A stretch of DNA of 64,000 nt from the NCBI GenBank assembly GCA_903921365.1, contig CAIXPS010000011.1, forward strand, positions 1 to 64,000. Reading direction: 5' to 3'. Below, one piece after another: positions 48,175 through 57,589 of this stretch; position 1 is the stretch's first letter; each line of letters opens with the position of its first letter. Source of the DNA: an uncultured bacterium (GTDB lineage: Bacteria; Chloroflexota; Anaerolineae; J036; Brachytrichaceae). The position numbers were made by a program, and so were the translations under genes. The notes under the pieces were generated by a model, which made no database searches, was not told the origin of the DNA, and saw only the letters and a list, made by a program, of their open reading frames with translations.

Positions 48175-49338
48175 ATGTCAAACTCGATTTCACCTGATAC
48201 AGACGTCTGGGTACTCGCCGGCCAATCCAACATGCAGGGCTGCGGCTGGCTCGAAGGCGCGCTTGAGCCCGATGAGCGCGTGTGGTCATTCAGCAGCGCG
48301 GGCGCATGGGGCATCGCTCAAGACCCGCTGCACTGGTTCTGGGAGAGCATCACGCTGGTGCACCAGCAACTGATCCGTGCCGGCTTGACCGAGACCGATC
48401 GGCAGATCGATGACGCCGAGTGGGCGCACCGCGAGCGCGCAAGTCGCACAACCGGATCAGGCCTCGGCATCTCGTTTGGCAAGGCGATGGCCGACGCGAC
48501 CGGCAAGCGCATTGGGTTGATCGCCGCTGCGCACGGGGGCACCAGCCTCGAACAATGGAATCCGCGCTACAAGTCGATGGGCGGGCGCAGCCTGTACGGC
48601 GCGATGCTCGAACGCATTCGCATGGCCGGCGGCAATTTGCGCGGCATTTTATGGTATCAGGGCGAGAGTGACACGACGCTGATCGATCTTGCCAACAGCT
48701 ATGGGCGACGCTTCGACGAGTGGATCGCCGCCGTTCGAGCCGACACCGATATCCCCACCCTGCCCGTGATCACCGTTCAGATCGGGCGCGTCGTCGAGCC
48801 GCCCTCGCGCGAAGGTTTGTGGCTGGGCTGGGACATCGTGCGCGAGGCGCAACGCACCCTGCCTGAACGCGCGACGAACGCGACCGTCACCTCAGCAGTC
48901 GACCTCCCGCTGGTGGATCTGATCCACATCGACACTGGCGGGTTGATCCGGTTGGGCAAGCGCATGGCTCGACTGGCGCTCGCGGGCAAGCAGATCGGCC
49001 CACAAGTGGCTGGCATCCAGCGATTTATCTCGCCAGCCGGCATGTGCAACGCCATCCGCGCGCGGTTCAACGGCGTAGCGGGCGGCTGGGTGTGCGGTGA
49101 TCCATCACGCGTGCGCGGATTCGAAGTCTGCATCCCTGATGCCGAAAAACGCGCGCCGCTGTATGTGGTGAACGCTTTCGTTGATCGCGCCGCTGGCAGC
49201 GACATCATCGTGGTGCTCAATCGCGAGATGGACCCCGACACGCGCCTTGGCTATGGCCTGGGGCCAAACCCGACCTGCGAGCTTGTGGATGCGGACGACA
49301 CGCCGCTGCTTTCGTTCCTGCCACAGCCGGTGGTGTGA
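48175..49338 (+). CDS. Sialate O-acetylesterase-like (SGNH, DUF303/CE6) protein
   Basis: The 387-residue protein has the SGNH blocks VWVLAGQSNMQG (nucleophile Ser), HGGTSLEQWN and ILWYQGESDTT, with DLIHIDTGG providing the Asp-x-x-His. These residues belong to sialate O-acetylesterase/carbohydrate esterase 6 enzymes that remove acetyl groups from sugars. No signal peptide is seen, so it acts in the cytoplasm. It lies divergent from the GH2-GNAT gene, 76 bases apart, and the two may degrade one acetylated glycan. Confidence 0.82.
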   Translation: MSNSISPDTDVWVLAGQSNMQGCGWLEGALEPDERVWSFSSAGAWGIAQDPLHWFWESITLVHQQLIRAGLTETDRQIDDAEWAHRERASRTTGSGLGISFGKAMADATGKRIGLIAAAHGGTSLEQWNPRYKSMGGRSLYGAMLERIRMAGGNLRGILWYQGESDTTLIDLANSYGRRFDEWIAAVRADTDIPTLPVITVQIGRVVEPPSREGLWLGWDIVREAQRTLPERATNATVTSAVDLPLVDLIHIDTGGLIRLGKRMARLALAGKQIGPQVAGIQRFISPAGMCNAIRARFNGVAGGWVCGDPSRVRGFEVCIPDAEKRAPLYVVNAFVDRAAGSDIIVVLNREMDPDTRLGYGLGPNPTCELVDADDTPLLSFLPQPVV

Positions 49339-49414
49339 CGCGCATCGATGCGTTGCAAGGCACACCCGAAGGGTTTTGGCGGTGGCAGCGAATCGCGGCG
49401 GGAATTACACCTTT

Positions 49415-49987
49415 CTAAACCCTTAGCGAGCCGCGGAACGCTCTACCGCCATAATAACTGTCCGCACCGTTATGGTACACAAAGACATGGTTGTAGCGGC
49501 GATCGGCAAAGATGGCGCCACCTAGTTTTCTAATCTCAGGAGGTGTTGTCAGCCAGCTCGAGGTTTTCGTGTCAAATTTTCCAAGTTTCTGCAACTCTTG
49601 ATATTGTTCTTCGGTTAAAAGCTCAATGCCCATGGCAGTTGCCATATCGATAGCCGTGTCTGCTGGTCTATTTGCCTTCCTCGATTCCCATGCTTCACGG
49701 TCGTAACAGATGCTTCTGCGACCTTCAGGGCTTTCCGATGAACAATCGTTAAAAACGTATTCGCCCGTCTTCTTATCATAACCAACGACATCCGGTTCGC
49801 CGCCAGTCCTTTCCATTTCATTGAGCGACCACAGCTTTCCAGGTTCAGCTTCGAGCTTTGCCTGTACTTTGGCCCAGTCAAGACCTTCATGGCGGTTCAT
49901 GTTTTTCTCAAAACGGGCTTTCAATGCGGTGAGTAGTTCATCAAGTTGTACCGCTGACAACTCCTTTTGGGTCATTTTCTTGGTCAT
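49415..49987 (-). CDS. DUF4256 family protein
   Basis: The 190-residue protein (ATG 49987) matches DUF4256: LLTALKARFEKNMNRHEGLDW, ERTGGEPDVVGYDKKTGEYVF, DCSSESPEGRRSICYDREAW, and the conserved end GGAIFADRRYNHVFVYHNGADSYYGGRAFRG. Function is unknown. Its codon use is visibly more AT-rich than the neighbours, which hints at transfer. It is an isolated single gene. Confidence 0.88.
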   Translation of the reverse strand: MTKKMTQKELSAVQLDELLTALKARFEKNMNRHEGLDWAKVQAKLEAEPGKLWSLNEMERTGGEPDVVGYDKKTGEYVFNDCSSESPEGRRSICYDREAWESRKANRPADTAIDMATAMGIELLTEEQYQELQKLGKFDTKTSSWLTTPPEIRKLGGAIFADRRYNHVFVYHNGADSYYGGRAFRGSLRV

Positions 49988-50001
49988 AATGATATTATTA
50001 T

Positions 50002-50145
50002 ATGTGGCAACGCACCATTGGTAACCGTGCCGTTGCCCAGATGATTTACCGCCGGCAAATCCAGGCAAAACTAACTGTTAGCGCCGCAGTCGATCCATAC
50101 GAGCGCGAAATCCTTGGGCTGGTGGCTCAGGGGCTGGGCAAATGA
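50002..50145 (+). pseudogene. 47-codon ORF with a LuxR-type helix-turn-helix fragment
   Basis: The ORF ends in DPYEREILGLVAQGLGK, which matches the first helix of LuxR-family domains (xxREREILxLVAQGLSN) but stops before the recognition helix. The upstream 30 residues match nothing. It looks like a remnant of a regulator gene, though a short functional peptide cannot be excluded. It is divergent from DUF4256. Confidence 0.35.
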
Positions 50146-50205
50146 CCAGGCGCCCCTTGTATACCGTTACAATACCTGTATCGCAGCCGTTCGAGGAGAA
50201 GTGTG

Positions 50206-50529
50206 ATGACAAAAGACAAGCGCGAGCCCCACAACGCAGCCGCCAAGCGTGAACTGCGTGACATCGAGCGCCAGTTGCGCGCGCACCCGGCCAACGGATC
50301 GAGTGACGTGCTGGCGCTGCTGGCCTGCATCTTCATCATCGTCGCGTCCGCCGCCGGGTTGCCTCTCGGTATCCTCGGCGTGGTCGCCGTCGCGCGCCAG
50401 TCCGCCGCCCGTCGCAAGCTCCTGAAAAGAGCCGCGGAACTCGAACGCCAGCAAGCGTCTGCTCCGCCGGGATCGAGCTCCGCCCCGATCCGCTCCATTC
50501 CAAACCCTGACAAAGTGACGGCTTTGTGA
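50206..50529 (+). CDS. Small membrane protein, unknown function
   Basis: The 107-residue protein has a charged N-terminus (KREPHNAAAKRELRDIERQL), one long hydrophobic region (VLALLACIFIIVASAAGLPLGILGVVAVA) that could form one or two helices, and a basic, proline-rich tail. GAGGAG (50193-50198) is seven bases before ATG 50206. No family recognised. DUF1963 follows 52 bases downstream. Confidence 0.55.
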   Translation: MTKDKREPHNAAAKRELRDIERQLRAHPANGSSDVLALLACIFIIVASAAGLPLGILGVVAVARQSAARRKLLKRAAELERQQASAPPGSSSAPIRSIPNPDKVTAL

Positions 50530-50581
50530 GATGATTCCCGCATTCGCAGGTTGAACTGCACACAGGGAGAGGCACCGACAT

Positions 50582-51436
50582 ATGGATACGAAGACCATTG
50601 CTTCCGCATTTGCCGCGGCCGGATTGGCGCAAATAGCTCGCGCAGCGGACAAGCTCATTTTGCCCTCGATTCGCGCCACGGCGACGCTGCTGGACGAAGA
50701 CAGCATCCCGGTCGGCGCGTCGAAACTGGGCGGTTTGCCCGACCTGCCCGCGATGATCGAATGGCCGGAGATGAATAGTGTGCCGATGTCATTTGTCGCC
50801 CAGATCCGCCTGGAGAACTTGAAGGGCGTCGATGGCGCACAAACGCTTCCGCCAGCCGGCATGCTGTGGTTCTTCTACGATGCGGCGCAGGAAACGTATG
50901 GCGCCGATCCTGCCGATCGCGCCGGCAGGCAGGTGTTCTTCATCGACCATCTGACCGAGGGACAGTTAAGCCGCCGTCCTGCGCCGGAGGAACTTTCATC
51001 CGCAGCATGCTTCAATGCGTGCGCGATGGTATTCAGCAGCGAGGCCACGCTGCCGACGAGTCCGAACGTCGAGATGCCAACGCTGATGTGGTCGCGCGAA
51101 GACCAGCAGCGCTACGAGGCCTTTTACGCCGCTTTCCCCAGTCACCAGGCGCGCGCGTCGGCCCAGCACCGCCTGCTCGGTCATCCCGACACGATCCAGG
51201 ATGACATGCGCGGGCAGTGCCAGTTGATGACCCATGGCGTCAGCGGTTTGGACGATCCGCGCGCCGCTGCATTACTGGCGGATGCGCACGACTGGCAATT
51301 GTTATTGCAGGTGGACTCGGACGACGGCGCCGGGATGGAGTGGGCAAACACTGGCATGTTATATTTCTGGATCAAGCGCGCTGACCTGGCGTCGCGCAAC
51401 TTCGATAACGTCTGGGTTGTTTTGCAATCGGAATGA
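50582..51436 (+). CDS. DUF1963 (YwqG-like) protein
   Basis: The 284-residue protein matches DUF1963/YwqG: KLGGLPDLPAMIEWPEMN with the conserved GG-x-P-x-L, SFVAQIRLENL, MLWFFYDA, the middle HRLLGHPDTIQDDM (family HxLLGYPxxxQ), and a C-terminal WQLLLQVDSDDGAGMEWANTGML-like segment. Function in bacteria is unknown, though it has been seen in toxin-immunity contexts. Downstream is a nuclease-like lipoprotein, which may or may not be linked. Confidence 0.85.
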   Translation: MDTKTIASAFAAAGLAQIARAADKLILPSIRATATLLDEDSIPVGASKLGGLPDLPAMIEWPEMNSVPMSFVAQIRLENLKGVDGAQTLPPAGMLWFFYDAAQETYGADPADRAGRQVFFIDHLTEGQLSRRPAPEELSSAACFNACAMVFSSEATLPTSPNVEMPTLMWSREDQQRYEAFYAAFPSHQARASAQHRLLGHPDTIQDDMRGQCQLMTHGVSGLDDPRAAALLADAHDWQLLLQVDSDDGAGMEWANTGMLYFWIKRADLASRNFDNVWVVLQSE

Positions 51437-51484
51437 TCGGAATGGTAAGTCGGACTGGTAAGAATGATCAGAATCAGGTGTAAT

Positions 51485-52084
51485 GTGAAAAAACTTCTAT
51501 CGATACTGGCAAGTGTGGGTCTGATCGCGACCATCACTGGATGCTCGATCGTTGTCCCCAACAACGATCCGTCCTCCAGCGGGGCATCGGCAGACACAAG
51601 CAGCGGGCAAACGACGCCGCGCGCAACAAAGGCGCCGGACTCATCCACGACTGCGTCGCACAAATGGGGCGCGCGCGCCAAGACCAGCGGTTGCAAGGCC
51701 GCCAACGGCGTGCAGGATGCAGCCTGTACGCCCGGCGACATCCTCCCTGAGGCGACGAAGGACAAGATCTGCGTGCCGGGCTATTCAAAGTCGGTGCGCA
51801 ACGTGCCTGACAGTGTGAAGAACGACGTGTATGACTCGTACGGCATTACCACCCGCGCCACCGGCCAGTATGAGGTGGATCACCTCGTCAGCCTCGAACT
51901 CGGCGGATCGAATGACATCTCAAACCTGTGGCCGGAGGATGCCAGCCCAAAGCCGGGATTCCACGAGAAGGACAAGGTGGAGAACTTTCTCCACGACCAG
52001 GTGTGTGCGGGCGCGATGACGCTGACGGATGCGCAGGTCATGATCGCGACGGACTGGCATAAGGCGCTGGATATGATGAAATAA
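51485..52084 (+). CDS. Lipoprotein with HNH endonuclease-like domain
   Basis: From GTG 51485 (199 residues) the protein starts with a textbook lipoprotein signal (VKKLLSILASVGLIATITGC), then a Ser/Thr-rich linker, a cysteine-bearing region, and an HNH-like core with YEVDHLVSLELGGSNDISNL (Asp-His and Asn) and FHEKDKVENFLHDQVCAG. HNH folds bind a metal and cut DNA, but activity here is not certain. ATG 51464 is an alternative start. It abuts the cystathionine beta-synthase gene with no gap. Confidence 0.7.
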   Translation: MKKLLSILASVGLIATITGCSIVVPNNDPSSSGASADTSSGQTTPRATKAPDSSTTASHKWGARAKTSGCKAANGVQDAACTPGDILPEATKDKICVPGYSKSVRNVPDSVKNDVYDSYGITTRATGQYEVDHLVSLELGGSNDISNLWPEDASPKPGFHEKDKVENFLHDQVCAGAMTLTDAQVMIATDWHKALDMMK

Positions 52085-53482
52085 ATGACAGGCAATACAG
52101 ACATACGCAACTCGGTTCTCGACACCATCGGCCGCACGCCGCTGGTGCGATTGAACAAAATCACGCGCGGCGTCGCGCCAGCAGTGCTCGCAAAGCTGGA
52201 ATTCTTTAACCCGGGCGGATCAGTCAAGGATCGCATCGGCATTGCGATTATCGAAGAAGCCGAGAAGTCGGGCCGGCTCAAGCCCGGCGGGACTATCGTC
52301 GAGTCGACCAGCGGCAATACCGGGATCGGGTTGGCCATTGCTGCAGCGATCAAGGGTTATAAGTGCATCTTCGTCATGCCCGACAAAATGTCGGACGAGA
52401 AGATTCGCACCCTGCGCGCATTCGGCGCCAAAGTGATCATCACGCCCACTGCTGTCGATAAGGACGACCCGCGCAGTTACTACAAAGTCGCGGAGCGGCT
52501 GGTGCGTGAGACGCCCAATGCGATCCTCGGCAACCAGTATCACAACCCCGCCAACCCTGCTATCCACTACGCCACCACTGGCCCGGAGATATGGCAACAG
52601 ACCGGCGGAAAGATCGATGTGTTCGTTGCGGGCATGGGCACGGGCGGGACGATTACCGGCGTGGCGCGCTACCTGAAGGAACAGAAGCCGGACATCAAGA
52701 TCGTCGGCGTGGACATCGCTGGCTCGTTGCTGTTTGACACATGGAAGAATGGGCGCGTGCCAGCCGAGCCGATCCTGAAGACCTATAAACTCGAAGGCAT
52801 CGGTGAGGACTTCATCCCCAGCACGCTTGATCTCAAGCTGTGTGATCTGGTCGTGCAGGTGAGCGACCGCGAGTCATTCCTGATGACGCGCCGGCTGGTG
52901 CGCGAGGAGGGACTCTTCTGCGGCGGGTCGTGTGGCGCAGCAGTGGCTGGAACGTTGCGCGCTATTCCGCAGCTTGGCCTCAACAAGGACAGTGTGGTAG
53001 TCACCCTTTTGCCAGACGGCGGTTCGCGTTACCTGAGCAAAATATTCGACGACAACTGGATGCGCGACAACGGCTTCCTCAACACGGACTGGTCACAGGG
53101 CGCCGTGGCCGATTTCTCACAGGCGCTCAAGTTGCGCCCCGTAACGACGGCGCGCGGGGATGAAACCGTGCAGATTGTGATCCAGCGCATGAAGCAGCAT
53201 AGCTTCTCGCAGTTGCCGGTGGTGGATGACGGCGGCCGGCTCATCGGCATGATCAGCGAGACCAACGTGCTCGACTATATGCTGAACAACACGCACGCCT
53301 CTGTGCACGAGACGCCGATTGAGTCGCTTGTGCAGCCGGCGGTCACTGTCAACGAGGATACCCCGCTGAATACGCTCAGCGATGTGCTGCAAAAAGCCAA
53401 GGCAGCGGTGCTCGTCGACGCCGACGACCATGTCCACGGCATCATCACTATGATCGACGTTATCGACTTCTTGGCAGCCTGA
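52085..53482 (+). CDS. Cystathionine beta-synthase with C-terminal CBS domain pair
   Basis: The 465-residue protein is a PLP-dependent beta-replacing enzyme. GGSVKDRIG has the PLP lysine (Lys48), STSGNTGIGLA binds the substrate and GMGTGGTITGVA binds phosphate. Residues ~345-465 form two CBS domains that sense adenosyl ligands (QIVIQRMKQHSFSQLPVVDD; HGIITMIDVIDFL). It joins serine and homocysteine to cystathionine. The ATG directly follows the upstream TAA. Confidence 0.9.
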   Translation: MTGNTDIRNSVLDTIGRTPLVRLNKITRGVAPAVLAKLEFFNPGGSVKDRIGIAIIEEAEKSGRLKPGGTIVESTSGNTGIGLAIAAAIKGYKCIFVMPDKMSDEKIRTLRAFGAKVIITPTAVDKDDPRSYYKVAERLVRETPNAILGNQYHNPANPAIHYATTGPEIWQQTGGKIDVFVAGMGTGGTITGVARYLKEQKPDIKIVGVDIAGSLLFDTWKNGRVPAEPILKTYKLEGIGEDFIPSTLDLKLCDLVVQVSDRESFLMTRRLVREEGLFCGGSCGAAVAGTLRAIPQLGLNKDSVVVTLLPDGGSRYLSKIFDDNWMRDNGFLNTDWSQGAVADFSQALKLRPVTTARGDETVQIVIQRMKQHSFSQLPVVDDGGRLIGMISETNVLDYMLNNTHASVHETPIESLVQPAVTVNEDTPLNTLSDVLQKAKAAVLVDADDHVHGIITMIDVIDFLAA

Positions 53483-53492
53483 GGGTAACCCA

Positions 53493-54011
53493 ATGGACTT
53501 CACACCCAACACCGCCGTCCTGCAGGCGAAAATGCAGGCTTGGTGCGTCAATTTGCTCAGCATCCCGGTCGACGCATATAAACTAGGCGCCATCATCGGC
53601 AAAGGCGCCGTCATCCAGATGGTCGGAGGCGACGCGCTTGCACCCGACGTCATGTTTGTGTCGGGCGACGACCGCAAGATCGTCACGCCGGGCGCGATCC
53701 GAGGCGCCCCACTCCTGGCGATCGACATGATCCACAGCCAAACGCCCGCGCCGCTGGCGGCTGCATTGCGCACACGCTACGCCGCCGCGCATGTCCTCGA
53801 ATACTGGCAGATTGAGGTTGACAAGGGCCGGGCCGGGCTCTATCAGGCCAATGCCGCATGGGACTATGACCTGATCGAAGCCGACAAAGCCGGCATGCAC
53901 TTCTCCACCGCGATTGTCGAACTCAGCTTCCCCGTGCAATGGTTTCTCCATCAGCCCGATATCTGGACAATGATGGCTTATTGGGGAATGATCGAGGACT
54001 TGAGCGAGTGA
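53493..54011 (+). CDS. Uma2-like (DUF820) PD-(D/E)XK family protein, degenerate
   Basis: The 172-residue protein recalls Uma2 proteins: APDVMFVSGDD (motif PDvxFV), LLAIDMIHSQTP in the place of LxIEIxSPS, and HVLEYWQIEVDKGRAGLY in the place of EYWIVDP. The Glu of the second motif is Asp here and the Q-x-K step is not seen, so the nuclease fold may be inactive. The family is a widespread putative endonuclease of unclear role. It follows cystathionine beta-synthase by ten bases. Confidence 0.6.
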   Translation: MDFTPNTAVLQAKMQAWCVNLLSIPVDAYKLGAIIGKGAVIQMVGGDALAPDVMFVSGDDRKIVTPGAIRGAPLLAIDMIHSQTPAPLAAALRTRYAAAHVLEYWQIEVDKGRAGLYQANAAWDYDLIEADKAGMHFSTAIVELSFPVQWFLHQPDIWTMMAYWGMIEDLSE

Positions 54012-54020
54012 AGTCTGTAT

Positions 54021-54911
<891 letters not shown>

Positions 54912-54929
54912 ATGCCTCGCTCGCTTCAC

Positions 54930-55230
54930 GGCTCGCTATCGCTATGGCTGCTATGGCTAATGACGATGCAGGTATCAGAGCCCTGAAGCAACAGGCGCAA
55001 TTCGGCCAGGACAGGTGTTATCCGGGTTGTGAGCCATGCGGCCTGGCGACCGCGCCGTCGATGGGACGACTATTCAAAAACTATTGGAATGCTATGGGGC
55101 GGAAGTGTTCTCTATTGCTACCTCTTGCGCATCCGCCGTCATGCACAAAATGCACGGCGGTTGACTGGTTCCTCTTGCGGGTCAACCGGAAGCGCATCCG
55201 GTTGACCCGTGGGTGGGTAACCCGGAACGA
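54930..55230. other. 301-base gap without supported gene
   Basis: Between GH16 and the ferric-reductase-like gene. Apart from the hairpin at 55177-55210 nothing convincing was seen; the open frame on the plus strand has no family match and runs over both genes. Confidence 0.6.
55177..55210 (-). terminator. Strong hairpin after the ferric-reductase-like gene
   Basis: CGGGTCAACCGG (55178-55189) and CCGGTTGACCCG (55198-55209) pair over 12 bp plus an A-T, with a wobble outside. It starts 20 bases past the stop of the minus-strand gene. No T-run follows, so it may be a protective or Rho-assisted end. Confidence 0.55.
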
Positions 55231-56046
55231 TTATTGTTTGGTCATGCGTTCAGGTGACGGGCTTTTGACCAGTGCTGGTTTGGGCGCATGCGCGGCATTC
55301 TGCCGAGCGGGCTTTGCCAGTTTTGCCGTCAGAATACGCATGATCGTCAGAAACAGGACAGTTGCGAGCGATGCGATGTACACAATCTGCATCACGGGAG
55401 TATTCGAATCAGTGCCGGCCTGCACACCATGGAGCGTCAGCATCAGGAAGGTGATAAAGCTGACATAGTGGATCAGACGCCATGTCTTGTGCCCGATGAG
55501 TTTCTTCGCGTAGAAGCTGGCGAGCACCAGTGCGGAAATGTAGAAAGCGATTTGACCGATACCCACCCATATCGGGCGGTACTCGGAGTTAAATGGCACC
55601 AGAATGTTGGCCGGGCCATAGTTGATATAGCCATCCCACATCAGCGCCACCGCGTGGGCGAACCCAAGCACTAATCCCAGCCATGAAATAAATTCGTGCA
55701 TGCTGAAGGTGACCGGCGCAGGCACTGCGCCATTCGCGGTCTTGGTCGTGATCATCAGGCCGTAGATCATCGAACTGGTGATGAGCAGGTACGCCGCGAT
55801 GCCCGTGCCGCGCGAGATAAACCATGCCATCGTCAGGTCGGCGGTGGCTGCGCGAATGAGCGATACCACGGCGAGAGCGAGCATCACAAAGATGACGGCC
55901 AGAGCGCCAATCAGCCACCACGCGATATCGGCCAACGCAGTGGGCGTAGCGGTTGCTGGCGCGCCAGAGGAATTTCGAGGCGCCGGGGAGTTTACCATGC
56001 GGGTTACCGGCTGCGGTCTGGAAGGAGTGGTGTCTGTAAGTGCCAT
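55231..56046 (-). CDS. Ferric reductase-like transmembrane heme protein
   Basis: The 271-residue protein has about seven membrane helices. Heme-binding histidines are likely those in SMHEFISWLGLVLGFAHAVAL and in RLIHYVSFITFLMLTLHGV, the paired-His pattern of ferric reductase-like (PF01794) domains. It lacks FAD/NAD domains, so it passes electrons to another partner. A Pro/Lys tail ends the protein. It is the last gene of a run with two secreted low-complexity proteins. A hairpin (56064-56093) lies before it. Confidence 0.8.
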   Translation of the reverse strand: MALTDTTPSRPQPVTRMVNSPAPRNSSGAPATATPTALADIAWWLIGALAVIFVMLALAVVSLIRAATADLTMAWFISRGTGIAAYLLITSSMIYGLMITTKTANGAVPAPVTFSMHEFISWLGLVLGFAHAVALMWDGYINYGPANILVPFNSEYRPIWVGIGQIAFYISALVLASFYAKKLIGHKTWRLIHYVSFITFLMLTLHGVQAGTDSNTPVMQIVYIASLATVLFLTIMRILTAKLAKPARQNAAHAPKPALVKSPSPERMTKQ

Positions 56047-56110
56047 AGTTTCGCTGAGTTGAGCCCGCCGGAATAAAGTCGCTCAGCGGCGGGTGCGTTT
56101 ATTCTCTAAA

Positions 56111-56758
56111 TTAGCTTGTCTTGGTCTTAACGGGCGGCGGCGCAGGCTTCGGCGCTGGCGCTGGTTTTGGCGCGGGCGCGGGTGCAGGAGCGGGTTTCGG
56201 TGCGGGCGCAGGCGCTGGTTTCGGCGCCGAAGTCTGTCCGCCACTGTTATTCTGCGCAGGCGCCGCAGCGGGCGCCGCCACCCCCGCTGCGGGTGCAGCG
56301 GGGGCTGCTGCCGGAGCAGCCACAACAGGGGCATTAACATCACTCACCACAGGGGCAGCGGGGAGATCACTGCTGCCCGTCCAGGCAGCTGCCGCACTGG
56401 TGTCTTGTGCCGCCGCCTCTGCAACGGGCTGATCGCCCGTTGGAATCGCACTGCGTCCCTGCATCGCCAGGCGCAACGCGTTCGTCGCAGCGCTGGTATC
56501 TGGCGTCGCCGTGACCGCAATGACGCGCATGATCACCAGTCTGGTTCTCGGCGTCACCGGCGGCGGCGCAGTGTCTATAATCGGCGCTGCCTCAACCGGG
56601 GCAATGTCGCTGATAACTTCCTGTGGTTTGGCAAGGTCGCTGTTCTGCTTCGCTACAGCATTGCTGGTGAGCAACATGATGACCAGCACCACGGCACTGA
56701 CGCTCATCAACAGCGTCGATATCTTCATCGCAAGAATCGTATTCTGATGCGCTCGCAT
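56111..56758 (-). CDS. Secreted or anchored Pro/Ala-rich protein, unknown function
   Basis: The 215-residue protein (ATG 56758 with GGGGAG ten bases upstream; ATG 56728 is possible) starts with a hydrophobic export segment (LLMSVSAVVLVIMLLTSNAVA). The middle has RTRLVIMRVIAVTATPDT. The last 90 residues are almost only Ala/Pro, ending in repeated KPAPAPAPKPAP, a wall-spanning or flexible linker-like sequence. It lies between another low-complexity protein and the heme protein, and may hold or space a redox partner (inference). Confidence 0.6.
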   Translation of the reverse strand: MRAHQNTILAMKISTLLMSVSAVVLVIMLLTSNAVAKQNSDLAKPQEVISDIAPVEAAPIIDTAPPPVTPRTRLVIMRVIAVTATPDTSAATNALRLAMQGRSAIPTGDQPVAEAAAQDTSAAAAWTGSSDLPAAPVVSDVNAPVVAAPAAAPAAPAAGVAAPAAAPAQNNSGGQTSAPKPAPAPAPKPAPAPAPAPKPAPAPKPAPPPVKTKTS

Positions 56759-56837
56759 AATATACACACTCCCCATCAATCTAGTCACACAACCGTCTTT
56801 CCGCTCAGAATGCGCGTGGTCTTAGCGCCAGGCGCCT

Positions 56838-57458
56838 TTATGGCTTCTGGTGATCCTCAGGTTTGTGGACTTCGGGTTTGTGATCTTCCTGTTGATGGTC
56901 TTCCTGATGTGCGGGCTGTGCAGTTGGCGCTGGATCAACAGCAGGCGCCGCAGCAGGCGCCGCCACGGGAGCTGAATTCTGCGCGTTATCCGCCTGCGCG
57001 GGCGCGGAAGCGGCAACAGGATCAGGAGCAGACGCGGCAGCCTGGACAGCCTGGGCAGCCGCGAGTTGATTGTAGGCATCCTGCAACTTGGCCTGATAGG
57101 CCGCATCGCGATCCTTTATCTGTTTGTACGCTTCATTCAGCTTGGCAAGCAGCGCGTTTTCGCGGGAAGTATCGCGCTTCTCCACTACCACCGTCTTGGT
57201 GATGTACTGGATCGGCATCACTTCTGTCTTGGTGATGATCTCGACATCGGGCGTATCGGTCGCCGCTGCGGTTGCCGTAACTTCCGGTTCGCGCGCAACC
57301 GTCTGCGGCGTCGTCTTTGGCACGTTAATCTCGCCATTTGCTTGAATCGTCGTGGTGGATGTGGAGAGCACCCCGCTTTGGGCCGCTGCCACCGTTCCAC
57401 CAATCACTGCCAATGTTGTTACAAACCCCGCCACTACCATCGCAATTTGTCTATTCAT
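56838..57458 (-). CDS. Secreted low-complexity protein with His/Glu-rich tail
   Basis: The 206-residue protein (ATG 57458, GGAG six bases upstream) has a signal/anchor segment (IAMVVAGFVTTLAVIGGTVAAAQ), a helical middle (ENALLAKLNEAYKQIKDRDA), an Ala/Pro linker, and a tail EDHQQEDHKPEVHKPEDHQ that could bind metal ions such as Fe, Cu or Zn. Together with the downstream heme protein this suggests metal capture or electron transfer at the cell surface. The link is inference. Confidence 0.55.
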   Translation of the reverse strand: MNRQIAMVVAGFVTTLAVIGGTVAAAQSGVLSTSTTTIQANGEINVPKTTPQTVAREPEVTATAAATDTPDVEIITKTEVMPIQYITKTVVVEKRDTSRENALLAKLNEAYKQIKDRDAAYQAKLQDAYNQLAAAQAVQAAASAPDPVAASAPAQADNAQNSAPVAAPAAAPAVDPAPTAQPAHQEDHQQEDHKPEVHKPEDHQKP

Positions 57459-57589
57459 TGTCATTCTCCATCTCGTTGGGCTAACCCAGACGACTTATTT
57501 TCATCACTGGCATGATCATAGCGATCAGTTATTCTCTTGTCATGAAAATCGATTAAGAATCTCTTCATGCGCCCAACCATGCAGAAAAT

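Noticed and set aside
56121-56432. Gly/Ala-rich plus-strand open frame opposite the Pro/Ala protein.
   Set aside because: It is the complement of the CCN/GCN-rich minus-strand gene and has no ribosome site.
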